Part shown: piece after piece, positions 9,417-18,653 of the stretch
How the letters are laid out: every line of letters begins with the position of its first letter
Position numbering within the stretch: position 1 is the first letter of the stretch
From: Microvirga flavescens
GTDB lineage: Bacteria > Pseudomonadota > Alphaproteobacteria > Rhizobiales > Beijerinckiaceae
Assembly (NCBI RefSeq): GCF_003290125.1
Contig: NZ_QMKH01000006.1
Location: 124,001 to 188,000 of the forward strand
DNA: 64,000 bases
Direction: 5' to 3'
The notes under the pieces: generated by a model
Told to the model about the DNA's origin: nothing
The model's input: only the letters and a program-made list of their open reading frames with translations
The model's database searches: none
Program-made: the position numbers and the translations under genes

Positions 9417-9881
9417 CTAAATTCCCTTCGCCGCCTCCAGCACCTCCTTGACGTGGTCCGGCACCTTTACCTTCGGCCAGATCTTCGCGATCTTGCCGTC
9501 GCGGTCGATGAGCACGGTCGTGCGTTCCACGCCCATGTATTTGCGTCCATACATGCTCTTCTCGACCCACACGCCATAGGCTTCGAGCATCGACTTCTCC
9601 TCGTCGGAGGCGAGGGGGAAGGCTAGGCCGTATTTGTCTCGGAACTTGTCGTGGCTTTTCAGGCTGTCCGGCGACACGCCGATAATTTCGGTATCCGCTG
9701 CGGTGAAGGCGTTACGCAAGGATTGAAAGTCCTGAGCTTCACGGGTGCAGCCGGAAGTATCGTCTTTGGGATAGAAATAGAGCACAGCCTTGCGGCCTTT
9801 GAGGCTCGCGAGGCTGATCTTGTCTGCGCCGGTTATCGGCAACGTGAAGTCCGGGGCTTTTTGTCCGACGGTCAGTGTCAT
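9417..9881 (-). CDS. bcp: Thioredoxin-dependent peroxiredoxin, Bcp/PrxQ family, 1-Cys form
   Basis: Cytoplasmic thiol peroxidase that reduces hydrogen peroxide and organic hydroperoxides. The 154 residues from MTLTVGQKAPDF cover the complete AhpC/TSA fold. The peroxidatic cysteine lies in DDTSGCTREAQDF. Many Bcp proteins carry a second, resolving cysteine five residues later; here that position is glutamine, so reduction must use an external thiol. The start was chosen at 9881 because AAGGAAGG lies just upstream on the minus strand and the fold begins there; an upstream in-frame start at 9941 adds 20 unconserved residues. It converges on prfB with a 22-bp gap. Confidence 0.9.
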   Translation of the reverse strand: MTLTVGQKAPDFTLPITGADKISLASLKGRKAVLYFYPKDDTSGCTREAQDFQSLRNAFTAADTEIIGVSPDSLKSHDKFRDKYGLAFPLASDEEKSMLEAYGVWVEKSMYGRKYMGVERTTVLIDRDGKIAKIWPKVKVPDHVKEVLEAAKGI

Positions 9882-10049
9882 GGCTTGCCTTCCTTTTGGC
9901 GGATTGTCGGTGTTTGGGGAGGAAATCGCAATCCTCAACAAGATTGTCGAAGATTGTCGCGAGAGACGATCCGTCGGGTTAAGGTCCCCGCGATTTGATT
10001 CCCTCCCACTTCGGACAGTTCAAGAACCGGATCGCTCGACAGCGAGAGA

Positions 10050-13000
10050 ATGAAGCAGTTTTTGACCGGAAATAAACGCCCGAAAGGTGCGATGAAGCTG
10101 AAGGCACAGCGGAGCGCTTTGTCGCGCGTGCTGCGCGGAGCCCTCTATGTGAAGGTCGGAATCGTTCTGGCCGTCATTGTGGGGCTTGGGCTGCTCTATG
10201 CGCGTCTGTCCGCCGGCCCGCTCAGCTTCGGACGAATGCCGGAGCGGATCGGCGAAGCTTTGGCCTCGCGGATCGGTCCGGGCTGGTCCGTGACCATGCG
10301 TAATACGGCGCTTGAATTGAAAGCCGGATCCCCCGCTCTGCGAGCGATAGGGCTGGATGTTCGCGATCCCAACGGCGCCCTCGTTGTCCGAGCTCCTTAC
10401 GCGACGGTTAGCGTCGACGGATTTTCCCTTTTGACAGGGACGTTGCAACCCAGGTCCATCGAACTGCGCGATTTGCAGATCCGCGCCCTTGTCGCCAAGG
10501 ACGGCTCACTCTCGTTTTCTCCAGCCGCCGGGGGAGAGGGTTCGGAGACCACGTCCCCTGCTGTCGTCCCTCAGGTCGCGACGCAAGAGCCATCCGACCC
10601 GCAGGCTTCGCCGGTTTCGCGTGTGGTTGGGTCGCTCTTCGAGCTCGTCGTAGGACGTTTCGGCATTCTCAACTTGCTCGACCGCGCGCAATTGACCAAT
10701 GCCAGCCTCACGCTCGTCGATGCGAACCAGAAGCAACGCGGCACGTTCAAGCGCGTCGATGCTGTTTTCGAGAAGAACGGCAGCGGCGAGCACCATTTCG
10801 ACGCCACGCTCGATGGACCGCAGGGCGTATGGCAACTGAACGGCGACGCCAGCGGCGATTACAAGACAGGCTATCGCGCCACGGTCGTCACCGCTGACGC
10901 TCCGTTGGAGGACGTGCTGCTTCTGGCGGGCATGTCGGCACTTCCGACTTCGACCGATCTCAAGCTCTCGGGGCGCATCGATGCCGCTTATGGCGCGGGG
11001 CGATTGAGAGATCTCAGGGCGCGCTTCACAAGCAATAGCGGCGCGATCCTGATCGATGACAAGGACACGTCGCCGCTTCAGATTGACCGCTCCACCATTG
11101 CCCTGGCCTGGGAAGAGGAGCAGCACGCGCTCGCGCTTCAGACGCTTGAGATGAAGGGCGGTGATACTGCCGTGAACCTGCAGGGCAAGCTGGCCCTGCC
11201 GGTCAACGGAGATCCGTGGCGCTTGTCCTTGAGCGGAACGAACGCTCGGCTGTCGGGAGCCGCGGCCGGTGATGCCCCTGTCGAAGTGAGCTCCATCGAG
11301 GCTGATCTGTCGGGACCGGACGGCGTTGTCCTCAACTCCGTGAAGCTGCGTGGCCCGAACCTGTCCGCCGACATCTCGGGTGTCCTTGGTTCATCGGCCG
11401 ATCCTCATGGCCTGCGGCTCGACCTGCATGCCACGAACTCAAACCTCCGCTCTGTCCTTCGCGTCTGGCCGGAAGCGGTCGCGCCTCCGGTTCGGAGGTT
11501 CCTCGTCTCCAATCTGAAGGCCGGCACGCTCGATTCGATCGCGCTCAAGGTCGCCATGACTGGCGAGGACATGAAAAAGGCGATCTCAGGCGAGCCGATT
11601 CCCGATCAGTCGCTCAACATCGACTTCGCGATTTCGCAGGGCACCCTGCAGGCCGCCGCCGGCCTGCCGCCGGTTTCGAAAATGAATGTGACCGGCAACG
11701 TCACCGGCATGAAGGTCATGCTGCATGCCCCGACGGGGGAGGTGTCGTTACCCGAAGCGCGAAGCCTTGCAGCTTCCGACGGCACTTTCGTGCTTGGCAA
11801 TTATTGGGACGAAGCTGCCATCGCGCAGATCGATTTTCGTCTGCAAGGCGGTGCCGATGCGCTCGCGGCCCTTCTGCGGGAGCCCTTGATCCAGCAGATC
11901 GCGGGTTTCGACGCCGATCCGGCTTCCACCAGAGGCAAGACAGACCTCAAGGTCGGCATCGGCCTTTTGGTCAACAACGTCCCGGCTTTCGCGGATCTGC
12001 CTCTGACAGTGAACGGCAAGGTGACGGATCTCACTGCCGATAAGATTTTCGGCAAGGAGAAACTCGAAGGCGCGGCTCTCACCATCGCCTATGATCGCGG
12101 AGTGCTCGCCATCAAGGGCGACGGGAGGATCGCAGGCAATCCCGCCACGATCGATGTGCGGAAGAACCGCGAGGGCGGGGAGGCGAATGTTGCGCTCGTT
12201 CTGGACGACGCGGCGCGCCAGCGACGCGGTATGTCGTTCGGATCGCAACTGACCGGCCCGCTCCCGATCAAGGCGACGATGCCGCTCGGCAAGGATGCGA
12301 GCAAGCAGGGCATCCGCCTCGATGCGGATCTGACGAAGGCGAATGTGGACCAGCTTATTCCCGGATGGGTGAAGCCCGCAGGTCGACCGGGTAAGCTCAC
12401 TTTGACGCTGGTCGAAGGTCATACGAGCGAGCTTCGCGACCTGGCGCTTGACAGCGGCTCGACCCAGTTACGCGGCACGGCTGCGTTGGGAAGCGACGGT
12501 TCGCTCGAAAGGGCCGACTTGTCCACGTTCAAGATGTCTCCCGGTGACGACATGCGCGTGCAGGTCGACCGCGCCGCTGGGGTCTACAAGGTCGTCGTTC
12601 GCGGCAACGTGGGCGATGCGCGCCCCTTTACCAAGTCGTTGAGTTCGTCTTCGCCTGCGCCGGCCTCCAATGGCCGCGGCAGCTCCCGCGATGTCGATCT
12701 CGACATCGCCCTCAACATTCTCACCGGCTATAACGACGAGGCGATCACAAACGCCACGATCAAGGCTTCCACCCGTAAGGACAGCCTGCGGCAGCTGGAT
12801 ATCAAGGGCCGGCTCGGCTCGACCAACGTGACCTCGCGCACGGTTGCGCAGGGCGCCGGCGCTGCGCCTGTCATCCTGCTCCAGGCCGAGGATGCCGGCG
12901 CCTTGCTGCGTTTCACTGATGTCTATCGCCGCATGTCCGGCGGGGATCTTGTGCTGCAGATGAATACCGGCGACGGGCCCCAGCCCGGAGTTTTGACGCT

Positions 13001-13520
13001 GCGCTCATTCACTCTCGTCAATGAGCCTGCCTTGCGGCGGATCATTCCGACGCAAACCCGGATTGTTGCCGGGCGCGACAGCACCGGGCAGGCACAAAAT
13101 GTGCTGGTCGATACGAACCGCGTCGATTTCGCAAAGGCGCGGATGGATTTCACGCGCACGGCCGGACGCATCGATTTCAAGGATGCCGCGATCTGGGGCA
13201 ACCAGATCGGATTTACCCTCAACGGGTTCATCGATTACGCCCGCGACAAGATGGATATCAGTGGCACCTTTATCCCGGCCTATGGCCTGAACAACGCTTT
13301 CGCGCAGGTGCCGCTCTTCGGCCCGTTGCTCGGGGGCGGTCAGTACGAAGGGTTGTTCGCCGTAAACTTTCGGGCCTCCGGCGCGACAGCAACGCCCTCG
13401 CTGATGGTGAACCCCTTGTCCGCCGTCGCACCCGGATTCCTGCGCAAGCTGTTTGGAACCGGAGGGACGATGGAGGCGGATTCGCTCCCGACGATGCCGG
13501 CAATGCCTCTAGACCGTTGA
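10050..13520 (+). CDS. Large AsmA-like / DUF3971 envelope protein
   Basis: An 1156-residue protein with a short basic N-terminus and one membrane segment (about residues 30-50). A long repetitive beta-rich body follows, with many short hydrophobic strands, Gly/Asp turns and almost no cysteine. This is the signature of the AsmA/YhdP superfamily, whose members bridge inner and outer membranes and are implicated in phospholipid transport; assigning that job here is inference. The C-terminal part (about 1000-1130) resembles the AsmA-like C-terminal domain. It ends 12 bp inside the converging Nudix gene. No enzyme motif is visible. Confidence 0.75.
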   Translation: MKQFLTGNKRPKGAMKLKAQRSALSRVLRGALYVKVGIVLAVIVGLGLLYARLSAGPLSFGRMPERIGEALASRIGPGWSVTMRNTALELKAGSPALRAIGLDVRDPNGALVVRAPYATVSVDGFSLLTGTLQPRSIELRDLQIRALVAKDGSLSFSPAAGGEGSETTSPAVVPQVATQEPSDPQASPVSRVVGSLFELVVGRFGILNLLDRAQLTNASLTLVDANQKQRGTFKRVDAVFEKNGSGEHHFDATLDGPQGVWQLNGDASGDYKTGYRATVVTADAPLEDVLLLAGMSALPTSTDLKLSGRIDAAYGAGRLRDLRARFTSNSGAILIDDKDTSPLQIDRSTIALAWEEEQHALALQTLEMKGGDTAVNLQGKLALPVNGDPWRLSLSGTNARLSGAAAGDAPVEVSSIEADLSGPDGVVLNSVKLRGPNLSADISGVLGSSADPHGLRLDLHATNSNLRSVLRVWPEAVAPPVRRFLVSNLKAGTLDSIALKVAMTGEDMKKAISGEPIPDQSLNIDFAISQGTLQAAAGLPPVSKMNVTGNVTGMKVMLHAPTGEVSLPEARSLAASDGTFVLGNYWDEAAIAQIDFRLQGGADALAALLREPLIQQIAGFDADPASTRGKTDLKVGIGLLVNNVPAFADLPLTVNGKVTDLTADKIFGKEKLEGAALTIAYDRGVLAIKGDGRIAGNPATIDVRKNREGGEANVALVLDDAARQRRGMSFGSQLTGPLPIKATMPLGKDASKQGIRLDADLTKANVDQLIPGWVKPAGRPGKLTLTLVEGHTSELRDLALDSGSTQLRGTAALGSDGSLERADLSTFKMSPGDDMRVQVDRAAGVYKVVVRGNVGDARPFTKSLSSSSPAPASNGRGSSRDVDLDIALNILTGYNDEAITNATIKASTRKDSLRQLDIKGRLGSTNVTSRTVAQGAGAAPVILLQAEDAGALLRFTDVYRRMSGGDLVLQMNTGDGPQPGVLTLRSFTLVNEPALRRIIPTQTRIVAGRDSTGQAQNVLVDTNRVDFAKARMDFTRTAGRIDFKDAAIWGNQIGFTLNGFIDYARDKMDISGTFIPAYGLNNAFAQVPLFGPLLGGGQYEGLFAVNFRASGATATPSLMVNPLSAVAPGFLRKLFGTGGTMEADSLPTMPAMPLDR

Positions 13521-13967
13521 GGCGGCCGCGAGCCTTCGGGCCTGAAGAGCGACCTTGTCCACGTTGAGGCTGACACGGTCGAGGCTGCCCAGATCCGAGA
13601 TGGGCCACCAGGCGGCTTCGGTCGCATCGTCCCCTGCCTGCGGCGTTCCTGAAAGCCATCGGCACAAAACAGCGATCAGCACGAAGTGGTGCCGAAGTTC
13701 GCCGTTCTCACTCCAATCGAAAGCGTCGAGCGCCGTAAAGGCTCCCAGCGCTTGCGCGCGGATGGCCGTTTCCTCGAAGAGCTCCCTGATCGCTGCCGCT
13801 TCCACGGCTTCGCCGTGATCGATCTTGCCCCCGGGAAAACCCCACATGCCGGCATCGGGCGGGTTGGCCCGCCTGACCAGCAGCACGCGATCCTCATGGA
13901 CGACCACGGCAAGGACGGCGGCAACAGGGAGAGCCGAGGGAGGCAAGGGAGTGTCTGAGGCTTTCAT
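13509..13967 (-). CDS. Nudix hydrolase
   Basis: A 152-residue Nudix-fold protein expected to hydrolyse a nucleoside diphosphate linked to another group. The Nudix box is read as GGKIDHGEAVEAAAIRELFE followed by ETAI. The metal-binding REx2EE core is intact, but the glycine near the end of the consensus is alanine. The N-terminal strands (VLAVVVHEDRVLLVRR) resemble ADP-ribose pyrophosphatase/MutT-like members; the substrate cannot be assigned. Its last 12 bp overlap the converging AsmA-like gene. GAGG precedes the start on the minus strand. Confidence 0.88.
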   Translation of the reverse strand: MKASDTPLPPSALPVAAVLAVVVHEDRVLLVRRANPPDAGMWGFPGGKIDHGEAVEAAAIRELFEETAIRAQALGAFTALDAFDWSENGELRHHFVLIAVLCRWLSGTPQAGDDATEAAWWPISDLGSLDRVSLNVDKVALQARRLAAASTV

Positions 13968-14031
13968 GGCATGGCCTCGATCCGCCGTGGTGACGCGCTC
14001 CGATTCTCATGACGACCGGAGCGCACCTCCC

Positions 14032-15294
14032 TTAAATGGCGCGTAGCAGAACGTGGCGCTTCTTGCCGAAGGACAGCTTGATGACGCCCTCGGGAGTCAT
14101 GTCGGCGAGGCGCAGCACACCGCGCTCGTCGCTGACTGTCTCGTCGTTGACCTTGAGGCCGCCGCTCTTGATCTGGCGCCGCGCCTCGCCCGTTGAGGGC
14201 ACGAGCTTGGCGTATTCCGGGCCGAAGGCCGAGAGGACACCGAGGCCGGCTTCCAGGAGACTCGACGGGACTTCGATGGTCGGCAGGCTTTCCGCGAGGG
14301 TGCCTTGCTCGAAGGTCTTGCGTGCGGTCTCTTCCGCCAGCGCCGCGGCTTCGCGGCCGTGGATGAGGGCGGTGGCCTCGGTTGCCAGGACCTTCTTGGC
14401 CTCGTTGATCTCCGCGCCCTGCAGCGCCGCAAGGCGCGCGACCTCATCGAGGGGCAGGATCGTGAAGAGCTTCAGGAAACGTGCGACGTCCGCGTCCTCG
14501 GTGTTGCGCCAGAACTGCCAATAGTCGTAGGGGCTCAGCATGTCCGCGTTGAGCCATACGGCGCCGGAGGCCGTCTTGCCCATTTTGGCGCCGGAGGCGG
14601 TCGTCAGAAGCGGGCAGGTGAGGGCGTAAAGCTGCGGCGTGCCGAGGCGGCGACCGAGATCGATGCCGTTGACGATGTTGCCCCACTGGTCCGAGCCGCC
14701 CATCTGCAGCACACAGCCGTAGCGCTTGTTGAGCTCCACGAAATCGTAGGCCTGGAGGATCATGTAGTTGAATTCCAGGAACGACAATTCGTGCTCGCGC
14801 TCGAGGCGCATCTTCACGCTGTCGAAGGACAGCATGCGGTTGACCGAGAAATGGCGGCCCACATCGCGCAGGAACTCGATGTAGTTGAGCGTCGTCAGCC
14901 ACTCGGCGTTATCGACCATCACCGCGTCGGCCTTGCCATCGCCGAAGTTGATGAAGCGCGAGAAAACGCCCTTGATGCTGGTCTTGTTGGCTTCGATCTG
15001 CTCGACCGTCAGGAGCTTGCGGCTCTCATCCTTGCCGGAGGGATCGCCGACCCGGGTCGTGCCGCCGCCCATGAGGGTGATCGGTTTGCCCGCGCCGGTC
15101 TTTTGCAGCCAGTGCAGCATCATGATCGAGAGCAGGTGCCCCACATGGAGTGAGGGGCCGGTGCAGTCATACCCCACATAGGTCGTCAGGCGCCCCTCGG
15201 CGGCAGCGGCGTCCAGCCCCTCGAAATCGGAGGTCTGGTGAATGAAGCCTCGCTCGGTGAGAACCTTCAAAAATTCGGATTTCGGCGCGTTCAT
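14032..15294 (-). CDS. tyrS: Tyrosyl-tRNA synthetase
   Basis: Charges tRNA-Tyr with tyrosine. The 420 residues show the class I signature as HVGHL (in [11 protein letters not shown]), the tyrosine pocket with [11 protein letters not shown] and [10 protein letters not shown], the KMSKS loop in the form KMGKT, and a C-terminal S4 RNA-binding domain (about 350-420). The length and the HVGH form match the bacterial TyrS type 1. It stands alone between the Nudix gene and the RTX protease gene. Confidence 0.96.
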   Translation of the reverse strand: MNAPKSEFLKVLTERGFIHQTSDFEGLDAAAAEGRLTTYVGYDCTGPSLHVGHLLSIMMLHWLQKTGAGKPITLMGGGTTRVGDPSGKDESRKLLTVEQIEANKTSIKGVFSRFINFGDGKADAVMVDNAEWLTTLNYIEFLRDVGRHFSVNRMLSFDSVKMRLEREHELSFLEFNYMILQAYDFVELNKRYGCVLQMGGSDQWGNIVNGIDLGRRLGTPQLYALTCPLLTTASGAKMGKTASGAVWLNADMLSPYDYWQFWRNTEDADVARFLKLFTILPLDEVARLAALQGAEINEAKKVLATEATALIHGREAAALAEETARKTFEQGTLAESLPTIEVPSSLLEAGLGVLSAFGPEYAKLVPSTGEARRQIKSGGLKVNDETVSDERGVLRLADMTPEGVIKLSFGKKRHVLLRAI

Positions 15295-15496
15295 CGCGTC
15301 TCTCTCGTCAGTCCTGGTCGCAATCGAGCTGGACCTCTAGCAGCTTCATCGCAGGATTTCACGCGGTTTTGGCCCCCGGTAGGGCGAGTTTACCTTCCAG
15401 GGTCCCATTTTATGCGCCCTAGGAATTCATACGGGGCCAGGTCGCGAGACCTCGCTCATAGTGCAGGCACTACACTCAGAATTGCAAAGGTGCCCT

Positions 15497-17590
15497 ATGT
15501 CGTGGTTCTCGGACGCGTTCCGCTCTGCGGGGAATTGGATCGGCGATCAGGTCGAAGCCATTGGAAACTGGTTTGGCGACGCAGCGAATTCCGCCTGGAA
15601 CTGGATTTCAGACAACATCTCGGGACTGCCCCTGAACTTCTTCTCGGTCATGGGGACACTCTTCCCCTCATGGAATATCGGTGGCGTGCAGTATTTCACG
15701 CCGAGTCATTCCGATAGCGACGTGAAGTCGTTGATCTCGGGCTCCAAGTGGGCCGACTCGACCATTACCTATTCGCTGCCCGATTCCCGGAGCGATTACG
15801 AAGCGATCAATCCGAGCGCGTCCGGCTACAAGCCGCTTTCGGCTGAGGTCGAGAGCGCTGTCCATGAGGTTATGGCATCCGTGGCCGGCTACGTGACGAC
15901 CGGCATCTCGTATGCGGGCCGCAACGATGCCAACATCAAGGTGGCGGCGTTCGAGCCAGGATCCATTATCGTAAACAGCCACGGCTATTATCCGGGCGTG
16001 CCTGTTTATGGCGGCGATACATGGCTGACGCTCGGCACGTCTACGAGCGCACAGAAGGGTAGTCGCCCTTACTTGCTGGCCATGCACGAGCTTGGCCATT
16101 CGCTGGGGCTCAAGCATACTCACGATTCCGGCTGGGGCCTGCCCAAGACGTCCGCAGTCCACGATTCTATCGAATACACGGTGATGTCTTACAATAAGAC
16201 CATCGATTCCCCGCAAACCTTCATGCAGTACGACATCGCTGCACTGCAGTTGATGTACGGAGCCGATTTCGGAACCAACAGCGGCAACACCGTGTATCGC
16301 TGGAGCTCATTGACGGGTGAGATGTTCGTCAACGGGGCTGGTCAGGGCGTGCCTTCGGATAATCACATCTTTCTGACCGTTTGGGACGGAGGAGGGGTCG
16401 ATACCTACGACTTGTCGAACTTCTGGAACAATGCGGTGGTCGATCTGACCCCGGGCGGGGTTTCCCGGTTCTCCGATGCTCAACTCGGCCGCAAGGACGG
16501 GACGTCTTTTGTCAACGGTAACGTCTATAACGCCTTCCAGTACAATGGTGATCCCCGTTCGCTGATCGAGAACGCCACCACGGGCTCCGGCAACGATAAG
16601 ATCATCGGAAACAGTGCCAACAACGTGCTGAGCGGCAATAGCGGAAACGACTCCCTGCATGGCGGGAATGGTTCCGACTCGCTCTATGGTGGGCTCGGCA
16701 ACGATGTTCTCGACGATGCCGTTCCCAGCTCGAGCGCCGGAAATTACGTTTACGGTAACGACTATATGTCCGGCGGCGATGGCGACGACCGCATCTTCGG
16801 CCGCTTTGGAAACGACAAGCTCTACGGCGACGACGGCAACGATTACATCGATGCAGGCGAGGACAATGACGTCGCATACGGCGGCAACGGCCACGACATC
16901 GTCATCGGGTTCACCGGGAATGATGAGTTGTACGGTGATGCAGGCAACGACACCCTGTATGGCGGAGACGGTTCCGACGCGCTTTATGGCGGTGCCGGCG
17001 ACGATTTGCTTGACGATGCCATCCCGGGTTTTGGGAACTTCGTTTACGGCAATGACATGATGAATGGCGGTGCCGGCAACGACCGCATCTTCGGCCGTTT
17101 CGGAAATGATCTGCTCGTTGGAGACGACGGCAACGACTATATCGATGCTGGCGAAGATAACGACGTTGTGTACGGTGGCTATGGCCAGGACACCATCATC
17201 GGCTACACCGGGAACGACCATCTCGTCGGCGATGCTGGCGATGATGTGATCTATGGCGGTCAGGGCAACGACGTTCTCTACGGCGGAGCCGGGCGCGACA
17301 TCGTCGTGTTCGATACAGCCCTGGATCGCTACTACAATGTCGATCAGATGTGGGACTTCAACACCTATGAAGACCAGATCCGCCTTGATCGCGGCATCTT
17401 CAAGGGCTTCGGCTGGTCGGTTGCGCTGTCCATCGGCGCAAGCGCGAAGGGGTGGGGCGCGCAGATCGTTTACAACAACGTCACGGGCGAGCTGTTCTAC
17501 GATTCCGATGGCTTCGGTTACGCGGCCCAGATCAAGTTCGCGACCCTCTCTGCGGGTCTCGCCCTGACGTCTGCCAATTTCGTGCTGTAA
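15497..17590 (+). CDS. Serralysin-like RTX metalloprotease (M10 type), secreted
   Basis: Predicted calcium-dependent zinc protease exported by a type I system: no N-terminal signal peptide, and glycine/aspartate-rich nonapeptide repeats near the C-terminus. The zinc site is HELGHSLGLKH (from about residue 197) and the Met-turn is VMSYNK (about 229); both are intact. Repeats of the GGxGxD form run from about residue 380 to 605 and include a 100-residue tandem duplication. A roughly 95-residue tail, the likely secretion signal, follows. The ATG at 15497 has AAAGG eight bases upstream; a GTG at 15461 is a weaker alternative. The N-terminal 50 residues are Trp/Asn-rich and unusual for serralysins. 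No ABC transporter or inhibitor gene is adjacent. Confidence 0.85.
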   Translation: MSWFSDAFRSAGNWIGDQVEAIGNWFGDAANSAWNWISDNISGLPLNFFSVMGTLFPSWNIGGVQYFTPSHSDSDVKSLISGSKWADSTITYSLPDSRSDYEAINPSASGYKPLSAEVESAVHEVMASVAGYVTTGISYAGRNDANIKVAAFEPGSIIVNSHGYYPGVPVYGGDTWLTLGTSTSAQKGSRPYLLAMHELGHSLGLKHTHDSGWGLPKTSAVHDSIEYTVMSYNKTIDSPQTFMQYDIAALQLMYGADFGTNSGNTVYRWSSLTGEMFVNGAGQGVPSDNHIFLTVWDGGGVDTYDLSNFWNNAVVDLTPGGVSRFSDAQLGRKDGTSFVNGNVYNAFQYNGDPRSLIENATTGSGNDKIIGNSANNVLSGNSGNDSLHGGNGSDSLYGGLGNDVLDDAVPSSSAGNYVYGNDYMSGGDGDDRIFGRFGNDKLYGDDGNDYIDAGEDNDVAYGGNGHDIVIGFTGNDELYGDAGNDTLYGGDGSDALYGGAGDDLLDDAIPGFGNFVYGNDMMNGGAGNDRIFGRFGNDLLVGDDGNDYIDAGEDNDVVYGGYGQDTIIGYTGNDHLVGDAGDDVIYGGQGNDVLYGGAGRDIVVFDTALDRYYNVDQMWDFNTYEDQIRLDRGIFKGFGWSVALSIGASAKGWGAQIVYNNVTGELFYDSDGFGYAAQIKFATLSAGLALTSANFVL
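16670..17263 (+). repeat. Tandem 300-bp intragenic duplication in the RTX gene
   Basis: Two blocks of 300 bp (16670-16969) and 294 bp (16970-17263) encode near-identical segments. Each begins GSD(S/A)LYGG, passes through IFGRFGND and DGNDYIDAGEDNDV, and ends YGG(D/Q). They differ by a two-codon indel and scattered substitutions, so the duplication is not brand new. Confidence 0.85.
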
Positions 17591-17641
17591 CAAACCGGCG
17601 TTCGGATACTTCTTCCGCGTAGATTCAAGCGGCTAAAAATT

Positions 17642-17678
17642 AAAAGGCGCTGGTGCTTTAGTTGCGCTGGCGCCTTTT
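17642..17678. terminator. Candidate bidirectional terminator after the RTX gene
   Basis: AAAAGGCGC (17642-17650) pairs with GCGCCTTTT (17670-17678) across a 19-base loop. The A and T runs form the base of the stem. It lies 52 bp after the RTX stop. Confidence 0.5.
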
Positions 17679-17713
17679 GCTTGGGCGGCTTTAAGTGGCA
17701 GGAGCGGGCCAAT

Positions 17714-17739
17714 AAAAAAGGCGGGCCGACTGGCCCGCC
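17714..17739 (-). terminator. Terminator of the alpha/beta hydrolase gene
   Basis: On the minus strand GGCGGGCC pairs with GGCCCGCC (17732-17739 with 17720-17727) around a four-base loop and is followed by six T residues. It sits 30 bp past the hydrolase stop. Confidence 0.8.
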
Positions 17740-17768
17740 CGATTGCTTTTGAAGGCAGATGCTTAAGC

Positions 17769-18425
17769 CTATGCAGCTTCCTCGATGGTGCCGAGGCGCT
17801 TGTCCAGATACTCGTCGACGGCGACCATCAGTTCGTCGACCTTGCCGTCGAAGAAATGGTTCGCGCCATCGACGACGGCGTGCTCGAGCTTCACGCCCTT
17901 TTGCGTCTTCACCTTCTCGATCACGCTGACGACGTCCTTGACCGGGGCCACACGGTCTTCCGAGCCGTGGACAAAAAGGCCGGAGGAGGGGCAGGGGGCG
18001 AGGAACGAGAAATCGTAGCGGTTCGCCATCGCAGCGATAGAGATGAAACCCTCGATCTCCGGACGGCGCATGAGAAGCTGCATGCCGATCCACGAGCCGA
18101 AGGACACGCCGGCGATCCAGCAGGCGCGAGCGTCCGGATTCATGGCCTGCGCCCAATCGAGCGCGGCGGCGGCGTCCGAAAGCTCGCCCTGGCCGTGGTC
18201 GAACGCGCCCTGGCTGCGGCCGACGCCGCGGAAGTTGAAGCGCAGGACCGAGAAGCCACGGTTCAGGAAGTTGTAGTAAAGGTTATAGACGATCTGGTTG
18301 TTCATCGTGCCGCCGAATTGCGGGTGCGGATGCAGCACGATGGCGATGGGAGCCCCCTTCTGCTTCGCGGGCTGATAACGCCCTTCGATGCGACCGGCGG
18401 GGCCCGTAAAGATGACCTCAGGCAT
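17769..18425 (-). CDS. Alpha/beta hydrolase (dienelactone-hydrolase-like)
   Basis: A 218-residue single-domain alpha/beta hydrolase. HPHPQFGGTMNN is the oxyanion-hole region, GVSFGSWIG carries the nucleophile elbow (GxSxG), and the late VDGANHFF supplies the catalytic histidine. The acid is probably the aspartate in HGSEDRVAP. Compact proteins of this kind (COG2945-like) are widespread but without a settled substrate. The start at 18425 has AGAGG upstream; a longer in-frame start adds 21 unconserved residues. It is divergent from the Fe-S assembly operon and shares the spacer holding the iron-control palindrome, so it might be co-regulated. Confidence 0.85.
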   Translation of the reverse strand: MPEVIFTGPAGRIEGRYQPAKQKGAPIAIVLHPHPQFGGTMNNQIVYNLYYNFLNRGFSVLRFNFRGVGRSQGAFDHGQGELSDAAAALDWAQAMNPDARACWIAGVSFGSWIGMQLLMRRPEIEGFISIAAMANRYDFSFLAPCPSSGLFVHGSEDRVAPVKDVVSVIEKVKTQKGVKLEHAVVDGANHFFDGKVDELMVAVDEYLDKRLGTIEEAA

Positions 18426-18510
18426 ATTGCTGACCTCTTGGCGACAGCCTCCTTGAAGGAGGGCGCAACGCAGGCGACCTTGACTCAAGGCCCCTGTTTT
18501 CCTTAAAATC

Positions 18511-18527
18511 CTTAGAATTGTTCTAAG
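18511..18527. promoter_or_regulatory. Candidate Irr-binding site (iron control element)
   Basis: CTTAGAATTGTTCTAAG is a perfect 7-bp inverted repeat with a three-base spacer. It matches the published Rhizobiales iron control element TTTAGAANNNTTCTAAA except for the outermost pair. It lies 126 bp before the IscS-type desulfurase that heads the suf locus. Irr control of suf genes is known in rhizobia; direct binding here is inferred. Confidence 0.7.
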
Positions 18528-18653
18528 TAGTGTGGCCTTTCGGTCACTGCAATGGTCGCGTAACCGTCAAGCACAGGCTGATCTGATATGGTTCTGTTGC
18601 TTTAGCACGGCAACCAGGGGCCATTGCAAGGTTTTCATGAAAGGGCGTTTCGC

